A DNA stretch of 64,000 nucleotides from Paramecium sonneborni. Its lineage: Eukaryota > Ciliophora > Oligohymenophorea > Peniculida > Parameciidae. The stretch lies in the NCBI GenBank assembly GCA_905182985.1, contig CAJJDN010000007.1, forward strand, positions 279,179 through 343,178. The letters run 5' to 3'. A program made the position numbers and the translations under genes. A model generated the notes under the pieces. It was not told the origin of the DNA. It worked only from the letters and a program-made list of their open reading frames with translations, and searched no databases. This document shows positions 24,654 to 37,777 of the stretch, in pieces; the stretch's first letter is position 1, and every line of letters starts with the position of its first letter.

Positions 24654-25188
24654 CCAATTGCGGGATTGGAGATTTGATTAATAGTTGAAAAATTTGTTTA
24701 AACACTTCGATTATTGACTTTAGGCTTGAGTGCTTTAATTTTATAGTAAAGCATATTTATAATATTTATAATTTTTGAACAATTGTATCCCTTTGAGTTC
24801 TATTTTACAAGATATTTTTAACTATAAATATTGCGTCATATTTTATTATAAACAATTTTTAGAAAAAATTTTAAGTATGAACAATTGGAAGAGATTCAAA
24901 AAATCTTATTTGAGATTTTAATTTTGGAATGAACGAATTTTATGGGAGCTAAAAAAAGCTGTTGTGAAGTTGCTATTATATTTGAGAAGGAAAATATTAA
25001 AACAAGTTATTTTTTATTTACTTTGAATTTTAGAATATAAATGTATGATTTTTAACTTTTTCATCAACGTTTTGAATTTTTGTATGAATTAAGTTAACAT
25101 TTTTGGATACATTCTGTTTACTATTTAAAAATTCTTCTAATTTTATTATGAATATCTTACCTTATTATTATATGTCTAATTGAATCAA
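24250..25188 (-). pseudogene. Long open frame without a start codon (possible degraded gene)
   Basis: On the minus strand a frame stays open for about 312 codons between TGA at 25191-25189 and TGA at 24252-24250, much longer than the roughly 60-codon average expected by chance here. The translation is protein-like and mixed, for example EEFLNSKQNVSKNVN near the start, PIPQLVLIIQISNL in the middle and LIVYRNPVLKQEISILRFG near the end. The first in-frame ATG is far inside, and no upstream exon connects through a normal 20-35 nt intron, because a TGA blocks it. The 3' part is repeated in the left contig copy at 23216-23619. No family is recognised. It could be a gene that has lost its 5' end. 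Confidence 0.3.
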
Positions 25189-25191
25189 TCA

Positions 25192-26716
25192 TATTGTTCT
25201 TTAAGTAAATTTGACTATCCCCAGCTCTTAAATAGTCAACTTTTCTTTTTTGAATAAATTATAATATATATGAAAAATCTTTTATTATCAAGAAACACAG
25301 TCTTTTTGAAAAAGCTAATTTCTATCTTTTTTAAAGGCAACTAAATGTAATAAGTGAACTAATGGCTTAAAAATATTTATAACTATGAAGAAATGTAAAA
25401 ATATAAAAGTATCATATTAGTTTATCTAATTTGTCATAGTTAATGCTTAAAGAAATTTAATGGTATACAATGATATGAAATGCATTTTTTTATGAGAAAT
25501 TGTTAACTTAGAGTAAATTTTTTTGTCAAAAATATTCATTTAAGAGAAAGAAAATAAATTTAAGAATCCATTAACAATATGGTAAATCTGAAATAAAATT
25601 TTTTTCTTGTATTTATAAAATATTATATATACGGTACTATCATTTTTATTATATACAAATTCATTTATTTCTATAAAAATAATCTATCTTTAAGCCATCC
25701 TCAAAAATTAGCTATTATAATAACAAATCAAGAATTCTTATTTCAAATTATTTTTTTTTTTAGAAATCCTTTTTTTTTGATAATAGATTAATATGGAGTA
25801 AGTGTAATAGCCAAAATTATGAAATAATATTAATTGAAGGAATATATAGATTTAATGATTATTCATGATGATAAAATAAAAAAAAAATCAAGTAAAATAA
25901 AATTATTAAAAAAATAAAAAAACTAGTTTTTATAATTGAAGAATTCAATTATTAACCAAGCTAATTTTATAAGAAAGAAGGAAGCTTCCTAGATTCTGTT
26001 ATAATCTAAAATTGATTTTCTTGAAAATTCTGTAATTTCTTTATTAAATGATTACTTTGATAACAATAATTCTTTAAATATTTAATCAAATAAAAAAATT
26101 TGGGCAATAAAAGATAATTAGAAAAAGATTTCCACAATCAGAATTAGGTATAATGTCCCTCTTAAAATATATAGCTTTATTAGAATATTTCTTCTAATGA
26201 GAAAATCATATAAACAAACGATCAAATTCTTTAGATTCAATAAATTATTCTATCATTAAACCAAATTATGAAAAATTTTTGCGTTTGCATAAAGCAAAAT
26301 GTAAATAATTAAGTAAGTTATCTAAATGATCAATTATATTGCAAATTCTAATTAGTTAATATGTAAGTTTTAGTATTGTTCTTCATAATGATGACAAATG
26401 AATATTTATACAAACTTAAACCATTTGATATTTTAGAATTACAATTACTATTCGGTTTTAAAATTTAATTTGAAAATCATCCAATTTACACAAAATGTAA
26501 ATAGATCGATTATAAAATTATCAATCTGAAAGAATCATTCTTAAATTTTTACTTGATCATTTAAACTAAATATGTTTAAAAAGAGAGATTTAAAATCTAC
26601 AAGTTATTGTAATCATTTTTGATAATAATTTATAAATAATGGATGAAATGACTAAATCTTTATAATTCCACAACAATTATATTATAATGTTTAATAATTT
26701 AAATATATAATATAAT
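25192..26716. other. Non-coding or unresolved region
   Basis: About 1.5 kb of AT-rich DNA. On the + strand one frame is open for roughly 130 codons around 25880-26275 (phrases such as KKEASQILLQSKIDFLENS) but has no initiating ATG in frame and I could not build an exon structure. It may be a remnant or chance. Nothing else is recognised. Confidence 0.35.
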
Positions 26717-29700
26717 TCAATCAATTTTAAATACTTGTGATTCATCTTCATGTTATAAATAAATGTATTCACAGTCTTTATCCCATTCTAAGGTATGATG
26801 AAGTGGTTATAGAAAGTTGAATTAATGAGTTAATTTAATGTAAACGTTTTCATGTCCCTATAAAAAAGAACTAGTTGGCTTTAATTGAAAGATCTTTAAA
26901 TTTTAATCTTTTTATGAAAATGAAGCTAATTAATTGCCATTATTATCAAAAGCTATACTAGTAATTTATGCTAATTATTGAATTAATAAAATTACATTGA
27001 TATCTATCTAATGGTTATAACTTTACTCCATATCTTAAATCATAAATTTAGACCAATCCTTCAAATGCAAAAGCTAATTTTAACTTCTTTTAAGAAAAAC
27101 TAATATATTCAAACTTCTAATCTAAATATTATACTAATTTAACAAAAGTCTTATATGTATACTTTCTTAATTACTAATTATTCTGATCGACAGATCTATA
27201 TTTTATAAATAAATTTGATACCTTATTGATAAATCTAAAATAAATAAAATTTCATTAGGCTTAATATCTGTTTTACATAAACAATGCAATAAATCAATGA
27301 TTGAGCATGCTATTATTGGATAAGTTTCTATTTAATTTATCATCTCTTTTATAGTAATTTTAAATTCCTCAAAAAAATATCCTGACAAAGCAATAATTAA
27401 TATTCTTAATCTTTGTTTTATTCTTTACAAGTCTAGTTAACTCATAGACTAATATTGTCTCAAAGTTTCGTATTTGTCTTTTTCTTTTGATTTCTTATTT
27501 AAAGGGGAATTTATTATCTCTTTTAATGAAAAACCATTTTTATAAGTAGTGTATACGTAATAATAAATTTAAATCAATGTTTGTAAACAAGTTTTAGGTT
27601 ATTGAATACATTTATGAAAGTTTTTCATTCCATCTTCTAATAATTTAATAAATACAAACACAATGTTAGGTTTCTTCAAACATAATTAATGAGTGAAACC
27701 TGACATTATTCTATTAAACACATAATGAATCATTTCAATATTACTCATCATTTATTACATTAAATATGTTTAAATAATTAAACACATGATTTCCAAAGAA
27801 AAATACACATTTGAACTACTCCTTTCAAATAACTACAAAAATTCTTTCGATGTTCTTTATAAAACAACAATATCATTACAAAAACTATCCATTTTTTTAA
27901 TTTATTAAGAAATTAGTTAACAAGAAATTTCAATAATATCTTTTGAGTTGTCAAGACTATATCTAGATAAACTTAATAAACTTGTTGAATAATTAATTTC
28001 TGAGATCTAAAATCTGCTTTTTATCTATTTTAAACATAATGCTGCTGCAATGCTATATTAAGTGGACATTAATCCGCTTATTTAATAATTATTAGATTCA
28101 ATTAGTCTTGAAAACCCTTCTGCCATTCCTTATAAACCAAATTAACATTTAAATATAGGAATTAAATTCAAAGTATGATAAAAATGAACATATGTAAATG
28201 GTATCTTCAAAGATGCTGTATTTTCCATGGAATGTTTTATTAATTCTATATTTTTTTTACAATCAAACCATATTAAATAATAAGAAGAATTAGAATCTTA
28301 TCTTTTTTGTTCTTTTTGTTCTTTATAAAATTTATTTGCTCGATCAAATTATATTGTTGATTTGAATTACTTTAAATATATCTTATATAATAAGAACATG
28401 TCTCCCATCTCTTAAGGTTCAAATATTGTTATAGATTTATTTCTATAGTTTATTGCTGAATCTTCGTAAGAAAGTATGTGCAAAATTTCATCAAATTCAA
28501 AGGTATTTTATTATACTTTGTTTAAAGTTCCCAAAAAATCATAAAAGTATTATGGAGATTATTATTTTAATTCTTATGAATAATTATATTAACTTTAATA
28601 ACTTCTATTTGAATATTCTAAAAGATCAAATTAAGAAACCTAATCAGTTTTAAATGATTTAAAGTCATGTAAATTTATCATTTACGACAATCTCTATGTT
28701 AGTAGTGTATCAATATTTAAATATTCTTATAATTATTGAATATTGATCATTCTTTCAAATGAGCCTCTCTCCATTGACCAAATAGAAACTTCAACTCCTT
28801 TTAAAAATAAAAATATCAGTAAATGTGGTACATAATATAACTTTACTTATCCTTTATTAATTTTAAATTAATTATGAAAAGAAAATCTTTTAACATTTAA
28901 AATAGTATGATAAATCACTATTGAATCATCTTCTAGTAATAAGGCCACAAAATGTTTAACTAACTTTCTTTTAATAATAAGAGCATCATTGTTTGAAAAA
29001 GTACTATTGCTTGATTCTTAAAATAATTATCGAATTTAAACCACCTACTTTATATTTGACCCTAAAATTGTTGTATAAGTTGAAACAAAATCAACAGATT
29101 AATTATCAAATTTACCAAAAATGCAAGATAAACTAAAGACTTTTAATTTAAATGTTTTATCAACAGCAAAAATAGAGTTTTTGATAAATTTCAAAAAAAT
29201 TATGTTTTGTTTAAATTCTTTATTTATATAAATATTCCATCTCTTATTCTTTTCATAAAAGAATGGAATCAAAAATATTTATCCTTATTCTGTTCCAAAA
29301 ATTGCAAATAGATCTGTTTTGTTATATAAACCAACTGTATATATAGAAATATTTTAGATTGAATTTAATTACTATTGAATGTGTTCCGGTAAATTCTCAT
29401 TTAAAGATTTTAAAATATCATTTTGCTCAAAAATTTAGAGATCAACAAGTTTTTTAGGTAAATCTGTTATTTCATTTTATTTGGATTCGTTAATAAATCT
29501 TGACTAAGAATACAAATAAAGTATAAAACCTTCAGAAAATAATTTTACATCAAATAAATTATCCTGTTAAAAACTGCAAATACGAAAATCTTCATAATTT
29601 ATTGAATCAGGTATATAAATTTCAATACTGCATCCATTTTATCTGAATAATAAATTATTAATTGAGTAGATTATCTTTTGAAAAAAATATTTTGAAACTT

Positions 29701-30827
29701 AAATAGGTGTCAATTATTAATTCAATAATAATAAAAGTTATCCTTAAGAAGACTAGCTTTATTTTGAAAAACTGAAGCCATTAAAATCTAGAGTTATACA
29801 TTAATGGTAACTTTTAGATATTAAACTAATTATATCTTAAATATCTTTCTCATAAATGAAACTAGTATGTCCATTTAATTGTTCAATTATAATAATTGTT
29901 TTATTTTGGCTTTTAAATAAATGAATATTTCTAAACTTAATCAAACTTGTAGATGATTTGATTTAAAACATTTCTCTTTATTATTCAGTTTCTTTAAAAG
30001 GAGAATTAACTACATAAATTGATTTTGAATAAACTATATACATAATCTATGATTTAGTGTTGTAAACTGTATTTATAATTTTGCTTTATGGCAATCCTTT
30101 TAATGAAAAACTAGAAGACATTCTTATTAAAGATTTTTTTTATCCATTTTTCTTCTTTTCTTAAGCTTTTTTTTCAATATACTTTAAATAATTTTATCTT
30201 TCTGTTTTTTTATATGCTGATGTATCAATTTTATAAACTCTGCATTTACTATCTTGAATATTATTAAAATATACCAATAACAGCAAAATCAGCTCCTATA
30301 GATGTAAAAATTGTAAATCTTGGTTAATCAAATTCATCTTGAATCTAAAATATTTTGCTGCAACACATTTTCCATAAATCATATATATAAAGAGCTGTAC
30401 CTTCACCAAAACAACTTATATATCTACTTGTTCTATCACCAACTGGATTTATTTAAGTGATTTATTTTGAATATGGAAATTGATCATGATCTGAAATCAA
30501 AATTTATTTGCCATCTAACATACTTAGTATTCTAATCCTTTTATCTTAATGAATTGCTATTACACAATTCATATTACTATCTTAAAATTCACCAAAGGGC
30601 CTTCTCATAATTTATAATGCCGTAACACCTCCAACTCTATAAATTAAATGAGGAGTAGACTTTATGAGTGGTTTTAAATTAAAGTTATCTAATTCCCATA
30701 TAATGATATCTCCATTAATTGAACCTGTGGCAATTCTTTTTTTATCTAAATCATCAGCCCAAGCAGTAATAAAATGATTTTAAAAGTCAAATGAGCCAAA
30801 ATAAACAGGAATGAATAACTCTGGCAT
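26717..30827 (-). CDS. WD-repeat protein resembling WDR7/rabconnectin-3 beta
   Basis: Predicted 1344 aa on the minus strand. Introns 30253-30274, 27134-27162 and 26971-26995 (22, 29, 25 nt) give an exact 1345-codon spliced frame. The N-terminal 200 residues are WD-like (RIATGSINGDIIIWELD, RYISCFGEGTALYIYDLW). A long central region of about 1000 residues has no obvious domain. A second WD block closes the protein (KLKLAFAFEGLVQIYDLR, then ITSIAFDNNGNQLASFSQKD). WD blocks at both ends with a long middle, and the C-terminal pair of blades, match WDR7, a partner of DMXL proteins that regulates V-ATPase acidification. The assignment is by architecture and local similarity. A different large WD protein is possible. 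Confidence 0.6.
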
Positions 30828-31042
30828 ATATGATAATTATTATTAATTTAATATTTTTAATAATACATAATCAAGCTTCCTGATTAAGTTTCTTTTTTTT
30901 TTTTTGCTTCATTATGATTATTTGTTTTATCAATGCGTCGTATTTTCAGACAGTTTTAGCATATTTACATTTTCTTATTCTACATAATTATCACTAGTAA
31001 AAGTAGCTTCAATTTAAAATAAATCAATCTATTTTATTAATA

Positions 31043-31620
31043 TCAAAGTACATAAGTGTTTATATTTTGAAGATAAAATTTTTTTAAAATAAAAAGATTT
31101 AGCTTTCCAAATAAATACTTTTCATTAACATAGCCGTAGACTTTCATCAATTTTTTTTAATTTAATTTCACTTTACGCTTTTGGTTTTGAAACATAGCCA
31201 TCCATCTTTGTGGTTTTTACTTACATTCAATAAAACTATTGAAAGTTGATAGATCTAAAGATTTTGAATTTCAATTATCATTATCAATAAGGTTGCCTTT
31301 GATTGAATTTTAATTATCAAAATCACAAAACCAAATTTCTTAGAGTTTTAGTTATTTCCTAGAAATTTGTGCATATTTATCTTCAAAATGGATTATTAAT
31401 TTTTTCTATTACAAGATTAAAGTATTATTATCACATACATCAATATTTTTTTTTACACATGTTGTTATCAAATAAAATTTTTGCTTAGTTTTTTTTGTGA
31501 CAATTTTGGTAATTATTTCGATTTTAAATTCTGTTTGAGAAAATTAGAAAATGATTTTAATTATAACATTAGGTTCATTAATTCCAATGATTTCTTATTT
31601 TAATAGATGCTACCTTATTA
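31043..31620 (-). pseudogene. Protein-like frame interrupted by TGA, no start codon
   Basis: One minus-strand frame reads protein-like from about 31620 (EIIGINEPNVIIKIIF), through CVKKNIDVCDNNTLILQQKK and FEDKYAQISRKQLKLQEIWF, to TGA at 31273-31271. It then continues in the same frame (NSKSLDLSTFNSFIE, KPQRWMAMFQNQKRK) to TGA at 31045-31043. No GT...AG segment spans the internal TGA and no in-frame ATG was found upstream. It looks like a decayed gene or one with sequence errors. The 5' part is repeated in the right contig copy after the 32170-32400 gap. No family is recognised. Confidence 0.35.
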
Positions 31621-32169
31621 AATAGTTTGTTCAATGTGTAAAGGATAAAAACTGTTGGATTTAATCAATTTTAATTTGACTTTGTTAATAATTAGATATG
31701 AAAAATAATTATTAATAAAAACTATAATAGATATTTAAATTTGTATAAAATGTAATAAAATTATCGTTTTCTAAAGTATTTTGTATAAATATTTCTATAT
31801 AAATTTAGATTATTTAAATTAAAAAATGGATTATTAAGTTTGAATATTGGATATTGAAATTTAAGATTTCTAAAAAAATACAGTATTATTATTTATAATT
31901 ATAATATTATTTGATATATAAAAGAAATTCTTGATTTTATGAATATATTTCATATAAATATTAATAATAATGGATATAGATGTTGATAAAGTAAGTTTTT
32001 AAACATATAAAGATCATTGAAAAACTCTTAGAAAGTAAAGGAGCTAAATCAGGAAAGGCTGTAAATCTGACAGAGAATGAAATACGTTCATTATGTATAA
32101 AAAGTAGAGAAATTTTTTTAAGTTAACCAATGTTATTGGAATTAGAGGCTCCAATAAAAATTTGTGGTA
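31285..32169. repeat. Left copy of 885-bp direct duplication flanking the N gap
   Basis: Matches 32401-33285 at an offset of 1116 bp, beginning CAATAAGGTTGCCTTTGATT and ending AATTTGTGGTA. The copies are separated by 231 n. As at the other gaps, this indicates unmerged contig overlap. It contains the first exons of the PP1 gene. Confidence 0.9.
31970..32169 (+). pseudogene. Truncated duplicate of the PP1 gene 5' end (assembly artefact)
   Basis: The start codon, first intron and second exon of the phosphatase gene at 33086 are repeated here exactly 1116 bp upstream and end at the N gap. It is not an independent gene. Confidence 0.85.
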
Positions 32170-32400
32170 NNNNNNNNNNNNNNNNNNNNNNNNNNNNNNN
32201 NNNNNNNNNNNNNNNNNNNNNNNNNNNNNNNNNNNNNNNNNNNNNNNNNNNNNNNNNNNNNNNNNNNNNNNNNNNNNNNNNNNNNNNNNNNNNNNNNNNN
32301 NNNNNNNNNNNNNNNNNNNNNNNNNNNNNNNNNNNNNNNNNNNNNNNNNNNNNNNNNNNNNNNNNNNNNNNNNNNNNNNNNNNNNNNNNNNNNNNNNNNN
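32170..32400. other. Assembly gap (231 n)
   Basis: A run of undetermined bases. Because the flanking 885 bp are the same on both sides, the real gap is probably negative (an overlap), and the n length is arbitrary. ORFs reported through it are meaningless. Confidence 0.97.
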
Positions 32401-33285
32401 CAATAAGGTTGCCTTTGATTGAATTTTAATTATCAAAATCACAAAACCAAATTTCTTAGAGTTTTAGTTATTTCCTAGAAATTTGTGCATATTTATCTTC
32501 AAAATGGATTATTAATTTTTTCTATTACAAGATTAAAGTATTATTATCACATACATCAATATTTTTTTTTACACATGTTGTTATCAAATAAAATTTTTGC
32601 TTAGTTTTTTTTGTGACAATTTTGGTAATTATTTCGATTTTAAATTCTGTTTGAGAAAATTAGAAAATGATTTTAATTATAACATTAGGTTCATTAATTC
32701 CAATGATTTCTTATTTTAATAGATGCTACCTTATTAAATAGTTTGTTCAATGTGTAAAGGATAAAAACTGTTGGATTTAATCAATTTTAATTTGACTTTG
32801 TTAATAATTAGATATGAAAAATAATTATTAATAAAAACTATAATAGATATTTAAATTTGTATAAAATGTAATAAAATTATCGTTTTCTAAAGTATTTTGT
32901 ATAAATATTTCTATATAAATTTAGATTATTTAAATTAAAAAATGGATTATTAAGTTTGAATATTGGATATTGAAATTTAAGATTTCTAAAAAAATACAGT
33001 ATTATTATTTATAATTATAATATTATTTGATATATAAAAGAAATTCTTGATTTTATGAATATATTTCATATAAATATTAATAATAATGGATATAGATGTT
33101 GATAAAGTAAGTTTTTAAACATATAAAGATCATTGAAAAACTCTTAGAAAGTAAAGGAGCTAAATCAGGAAAGGCTGTAAATCTGACAGAGAATGAAATA
33201 CGTTCATTATGTATAAAAAGTAGAGAAATTTTTTTAAGTTAACCAATGTTATTGGAATTAGAGGCTCCAATAAAAATTTGTGGTA
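32401..33285. repeat. Right copy of 885-bp direct duplication
   Basis: The counterpart of 31285-32169. The PP1 gene continues intact from this copy. Confidence 0.9.
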
Positions 33286-34121
33286 CAAGATATTTGATAT
33301 GTTAGGTGATATTCATGGATAATATACTGATTTATTAAGATTGTTTGAATATGGTGGTTATCCACCTGAGGCCAATTATTTATTTTTAGGTGATTATGTT
33401 GACAGAGGAAGATAATCTCTTGAAACCATATGTTTATTACTTGCTTATAAAATAAAATATCCAGAGAATTTCTTTTTATTAAGGGGTAATCATGAATGCT
33501 CACAAATAAACCGTATTTATGGATTTTATGACGAATGTAAAAGAAGGTATAATATAAAATTATGGAAAACATTTACTGATTGTTTCAATTGTTTACCTGT
33601 ATGTGCAGTAATAGATGAAAAAATTATATGCATGCATGGAGGATTATCACCTGAATTAACAAATTTAGAATAAATCCACAGAATTATGAGACCAATTGAA
33701 GTACCTGATACAGGATTACTTTGCGATTTATTATGGTCAGATCCAGATAAAGAAATTTAAGGTTGGTAAGGTAAGATTATTATTTTATTATAAATAGATA
33801 ATGAAAGAGGAGTATCATATATATTTGGACCTGATGTTATAGCAAATTTCTTAAAGAAAAATGATATGGATTTAGTTTGCAGAGCACATTAAGTAGTCGA
33901 AGAAGGTTATGAATTTTTTGCAAAAAGATAACTAGTAACCTTATTTTCAGCTCCCAATTATTGTGGTGAATTTGATAATTCAGGTAATAAAAAAGGATAA
34001 AAGAATAGGGGCATTAATGAGTGTTGATGAGACATTGATGTGTTCATTCTAAATTCTAAAGTCCTAAGAAAAAAAAAATGTTCCTTAAGCTAGACCAAGA
34101 ACCCCTAAATACGTTAATTGA
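33086..34121 (+). CDS. Protein phosphatase 1 catalytic subunit (PP1c)
   Basis: Predicted 312 aa, with introns 33107-33128, 33283-33305, 33771-33797 and 33984-34008 (22, 23, 27, 25 nt); exact multiple of three. All PPP-family metal-binding and catalytic motifs are present in order: [18 protein letters not shown], and HGGLSPEL, followed by [13 protein letters not shown] and [13 protein letters not shown]. The typical PP1 end FQILK plus a basic tail ([12 protein letters not shown]) is kept. Length is close to the usual 320-330 aa. It dephosphorylates Ser/Thr on many substrates, with specificity supplied by regulatory subunits. The metal sites and residues around the active site look intact. The first intron follows the seventh codon. 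Confidence 0.95.
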
Positions 34122-34677
34122 ATTAAAAAGTTTAAATTAACATGAAAATAATTTAACTTATGTATTAAATTAGCATTTCAAAAAATAAAATAGTCTTCTT
34201 CTAGATAGAATTAATAAAAAGAGTTTTTTTTGTTTTTCAATTCCTTATTATTTCATAGAAAATAGAGTTAATTATTAATACATAAGATTTCTCCAAGATT
34301 TTCTTATCGAAAATTTAATTTTAGAATTAACTAATAATTATAAAAATTATAATTTGAGAAAATCTTTCTCAGGTACCCTAACTTATAAAATTTCAAATAT
34401 AGAATCTATATGTTCTAAATTCATTTTAAATTCCATTAGAAGTATATTCTAAATTCGCTTGTTATCTTTAGATATTAAAAATGAAGAAAATAATATATTA
34501 AGTATAAGTTTTAATAAATATAAATATTCAAGTTTGATACATCTTTTTGATTTTAAAAAAAATATGTTGAATTGAAATCAATATTTTTGCTTATTGATAA
34601 AAGAACAAATATTTAAAAAATATATTCTGAGATAATTCAAGATAAGGAACGCTTAAGGAAGTAAATTATTATAATTT
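34122..34677. other. Intergenic, nothing recognised
   Basis: A 556-bp AT-rich spacer between PP1 and the membrane-protein gene. One + frame is open for about 100 codons without an ATG and is probably chance. The right end is included in the contig-overlap duplication. Confidence 0.4.
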
Positions 34678-36109
34678 ATGTTTATGATTTATATTATATT
34701 TCTAGTGTGTCAAGTGTTTGGTAGTAAATCAAGCCGATTTATGAATCCGAAGATAGATATTGTATATGAAACTTTAGAAGATTACAAATACATGGCTAAT
34801 TTAAACTAATCGATTTTAATTTAATATTCAAAGTATTTTTTAAGATAATTAGTTATTATGGCACTTATTCTATGTCTTTAGTTTAAGAGAGCTAAAAAGA
34901 GATTCCTATGGCATAATCAATAGATGGTCAATTCAATGAAGGATGCCATCCTTATTCAAGAAAAATTGCATAATCACAATTATAAAGCATCATACCTAGT
35001 TTGCCATCTGAAACACCAGACTCACTTAAAGGAACAATTATATCTGTTTATGCTGCAAACTATTTTGTATTTGTTCTGAGAAGTGACTTTCAATTATTTA
35101 TTATGAAAATAAATTACGATAAATAGAATAAGGATATTTTAGACTTCTCATAATATTAAATAATCAATTTGACTATATATTTTAATAATGTTAATGATAA
35201 TTCATAGATGTTTAATGCAAAACTATTATGTAGTTAATACTTAAAATAAGGAGGTCAAATATTATGTTTTATAATAAGTGAACATGGAATTATATAATTC
35301 TCTTATAATTAAGTTTAGTAAATTATTATTTAAAATATTAAGGGAAAAAATGATATCAATAACTAAATTATTTAATCTAAAAAATGATTCAATAAATCAC
35401 TTTTTTTTTAGTGATGTAAATAATTTACTTTTAATAACTTATCCCCACACTGGTGTTGATATTTATAAAATGAACCAAGAAGGCTATTTGTACTTTTTAA
35501 CAACTATTGAACCTTCTAAGAATCTAAACTTAAGATAATCAAAAATGGATGAAACCTCAAATTATCTTTACATCTTAGATGAAAATTTGGGTGTTCATAT
35601 TTATGATTTCGATAAAGTTAATTAAAAATTTAAAGAAAATGAAATGCATATTTATTTAAAAGGAGGAGATACTTTTGATTTTCACAAGAATACAATGTTT
35701 ATTTTAGCTTAAACTGAAGATTAATTATAATATGCTTTAGAAGTATTTATAGATTTTAAAAATAAACAATATTATTTGAATAAAATTCATTAATTTGGAT
35801 AAGATGTATATGATGTTTATGTTGGTGATATGTTTGTATTATTTGTTGGTTCTGATCATTTGCATTAAGTGATATATCATTCTGTTTATAAAGATTTTGA
35901 TGCTTAACATGAATAATTTTATTTCTCTGATATAGATATAATTTAAGTGGATGAATTGATTCCTCCTTGGAAATAACAATTATACACAGGTTAAGCATTT
36001 GAAGATGGCATTTTGAGCAATGTGAATTTGACCTATTTATAAACTTACTTAGTAGGAGTATCAGAAAATGAAGTTAGTTTAATTAGATTAAGATTAATTG
36101 CTCCTTGGG
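34444..36109. repeat. Left copy of 1666-bp direct duplication flanking gap at 36110
   Basis: Matches 36112-37777 at an offset of 1668 bp, from ATATTCTAAATTCGCTTG to GCTCCTTGGG. The single n at 36110 separates the copies. Interpreted as unmerged overlapping contig ends. Confidence 0.9.
34678..36109 (+). pseudogene. Truncated duplicate of the type I membrane protein gene (assembly artefact)
   Basis: The same start, signal peptide and first two introns (34833-34852, 35318-35342) as the gene at 36346, cut off by the gap at 36110 before the third intron and the transmembrane segment. It should not be counted as a paralogue. Confidence 0.85.
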
Positions 36110-36110
36110 N
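36110..36110. other. Assembly gap (single n)
   Basis: A single ambiguous base at a contig join flanked by 1.67-kb duplicates. Confidence 0.95.
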
Positions 36111-36111
36111 A

Positions 36112-37777
36112 ATATTCTAAATTCGCTTGTTATCTTTAGATATTAAAAATGAAGAAAATAATATATTAAGTATAAGTTTTAATAAATATAAATATTCAAG
36201 TTTGATACATCTTTTTGATTTTAAAAAAAATATGTTGAATTGAAATCAATATTTTTGCTTATTGATAAAAGAACAAATATTTAAAAAATATATTCTGAGA
36301 TAATTCAAGATAAGGAACGCTTAAGGAAGTAAATTATTATAATTTATGTTTATGATTTATATTATATTTCTAGTGTGTCAAGTGTTTGGTAGTAAATCAA
36401 GCCGATTTATGAATCCGAAGATAGATATTGTATATGAAACTTTAGAAGATTACAAATACATGGCTAATTTAAACTAATCGATTTTAATTTAATATTCAAA
36501 GTATTTTTTAAGATAATTAGTTATTATGGCACTTATTCTATGTCTTTAGTTTAAGAGAGCTAAAAAGAGATTCCTATGGCATAATCAATAGATGGTCAAT
36601 TCAATGAAGGATGCCATCCTTATTCAAGAAAAATTGCATAATCACAATTATAAAGCATCATACCTAGTTTGCCATCTGAAACACCAGACTCACTTAAAGG
36701 AACAATTATATCTGTTTATGCTGCAAACTATTTTGTATTTGTTCTGAGAAGTGACTTTCAATTATTTATTATGAAAATAAATTACGATAAATAGAATAAG
36801 GATATTTTAGACTTCTCATAATATTAAATAATCAATTTGACTATATATTTTAATAATGTTAATGATAATTCATAGATGTTTAATGCAAAACTATTATGTA
36901 GTTAATACTTAAAATAAGGAGGTCAAATATTATGTTTTATAATAAGTGAACATGGAATTATATAATTCTCTTATAATTAAGTTTAGTAAATTATTATTTA
37001 AAATATTAAGGGAAAAAATGATATCAATAACTAAATTATTTAATCTAAAAAATGATTCAATAAATCACTTTTTTTTTAGTGATGTAAATAATTTACTTTT
37101 AATAACTTATCCCCACACTGGTGTTGATATTTATAAAATGAACCAAGAAGGCTATTTGTACTTTTTAACAACTATTGAACCTTCTAAGAATCTAAACTTA
37201 AGATAATCAAAAATGGATGAAACCTCAAATTATCTTTACATCTTAGATGAAAATTTGGGTGTTCATATTTATGATTTCGATAAAGTTAATTAAAAATTTA
37301 AAGAAAATGAAATGCATATTTATTTAAAAGGAGGAGATACTTTTGATTTTCACAAGAATACAATGTTTATTTTAGCTTAAACTGAAGATTAATTATAATA
37401 TGCTTTAGAAGTATTTATAGATTTTAAAAATAAACAATATTATTTGAATAAAATTCATTAATTTGGATAAGATGTATATGATGTTTATGTTGGTGATATG
37501 TTTGTATTATTTGTTGGTTCTGATCATTTGCATTAAGTGATATATCATTCTGTTTATAAAGATTTTGATGCTTAACATGAATAATTTTATTTCTCTGATA
37601 TAGATATAATTTAAGTGGATGAATTGATTCCTCCTTGGAAATAACAATTATACACAGGTTAAGCATTTGAAGATGGCATTTTGAGCAATGTGAATTTGAC
37701 CTATTTATAAACTTACTTAGTAGGAGTATCAGAAAATGAAGTTAGTTTAATTAGATTAAGATTAATTGCTCCTTGGG
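36112..37777. repeat. Right copy of 1666-bp direct duplication
   Basis: The counterpart of 34444-36109. The gene continues past it intact. Confidence 0.9.

Noticed and set aside
32044..32442. Several ORFs running through the N gap
   Set aside because: Unknown bases cannot support a reading frame. The real gene here is PP1, and the flanks are overlap duplicates.
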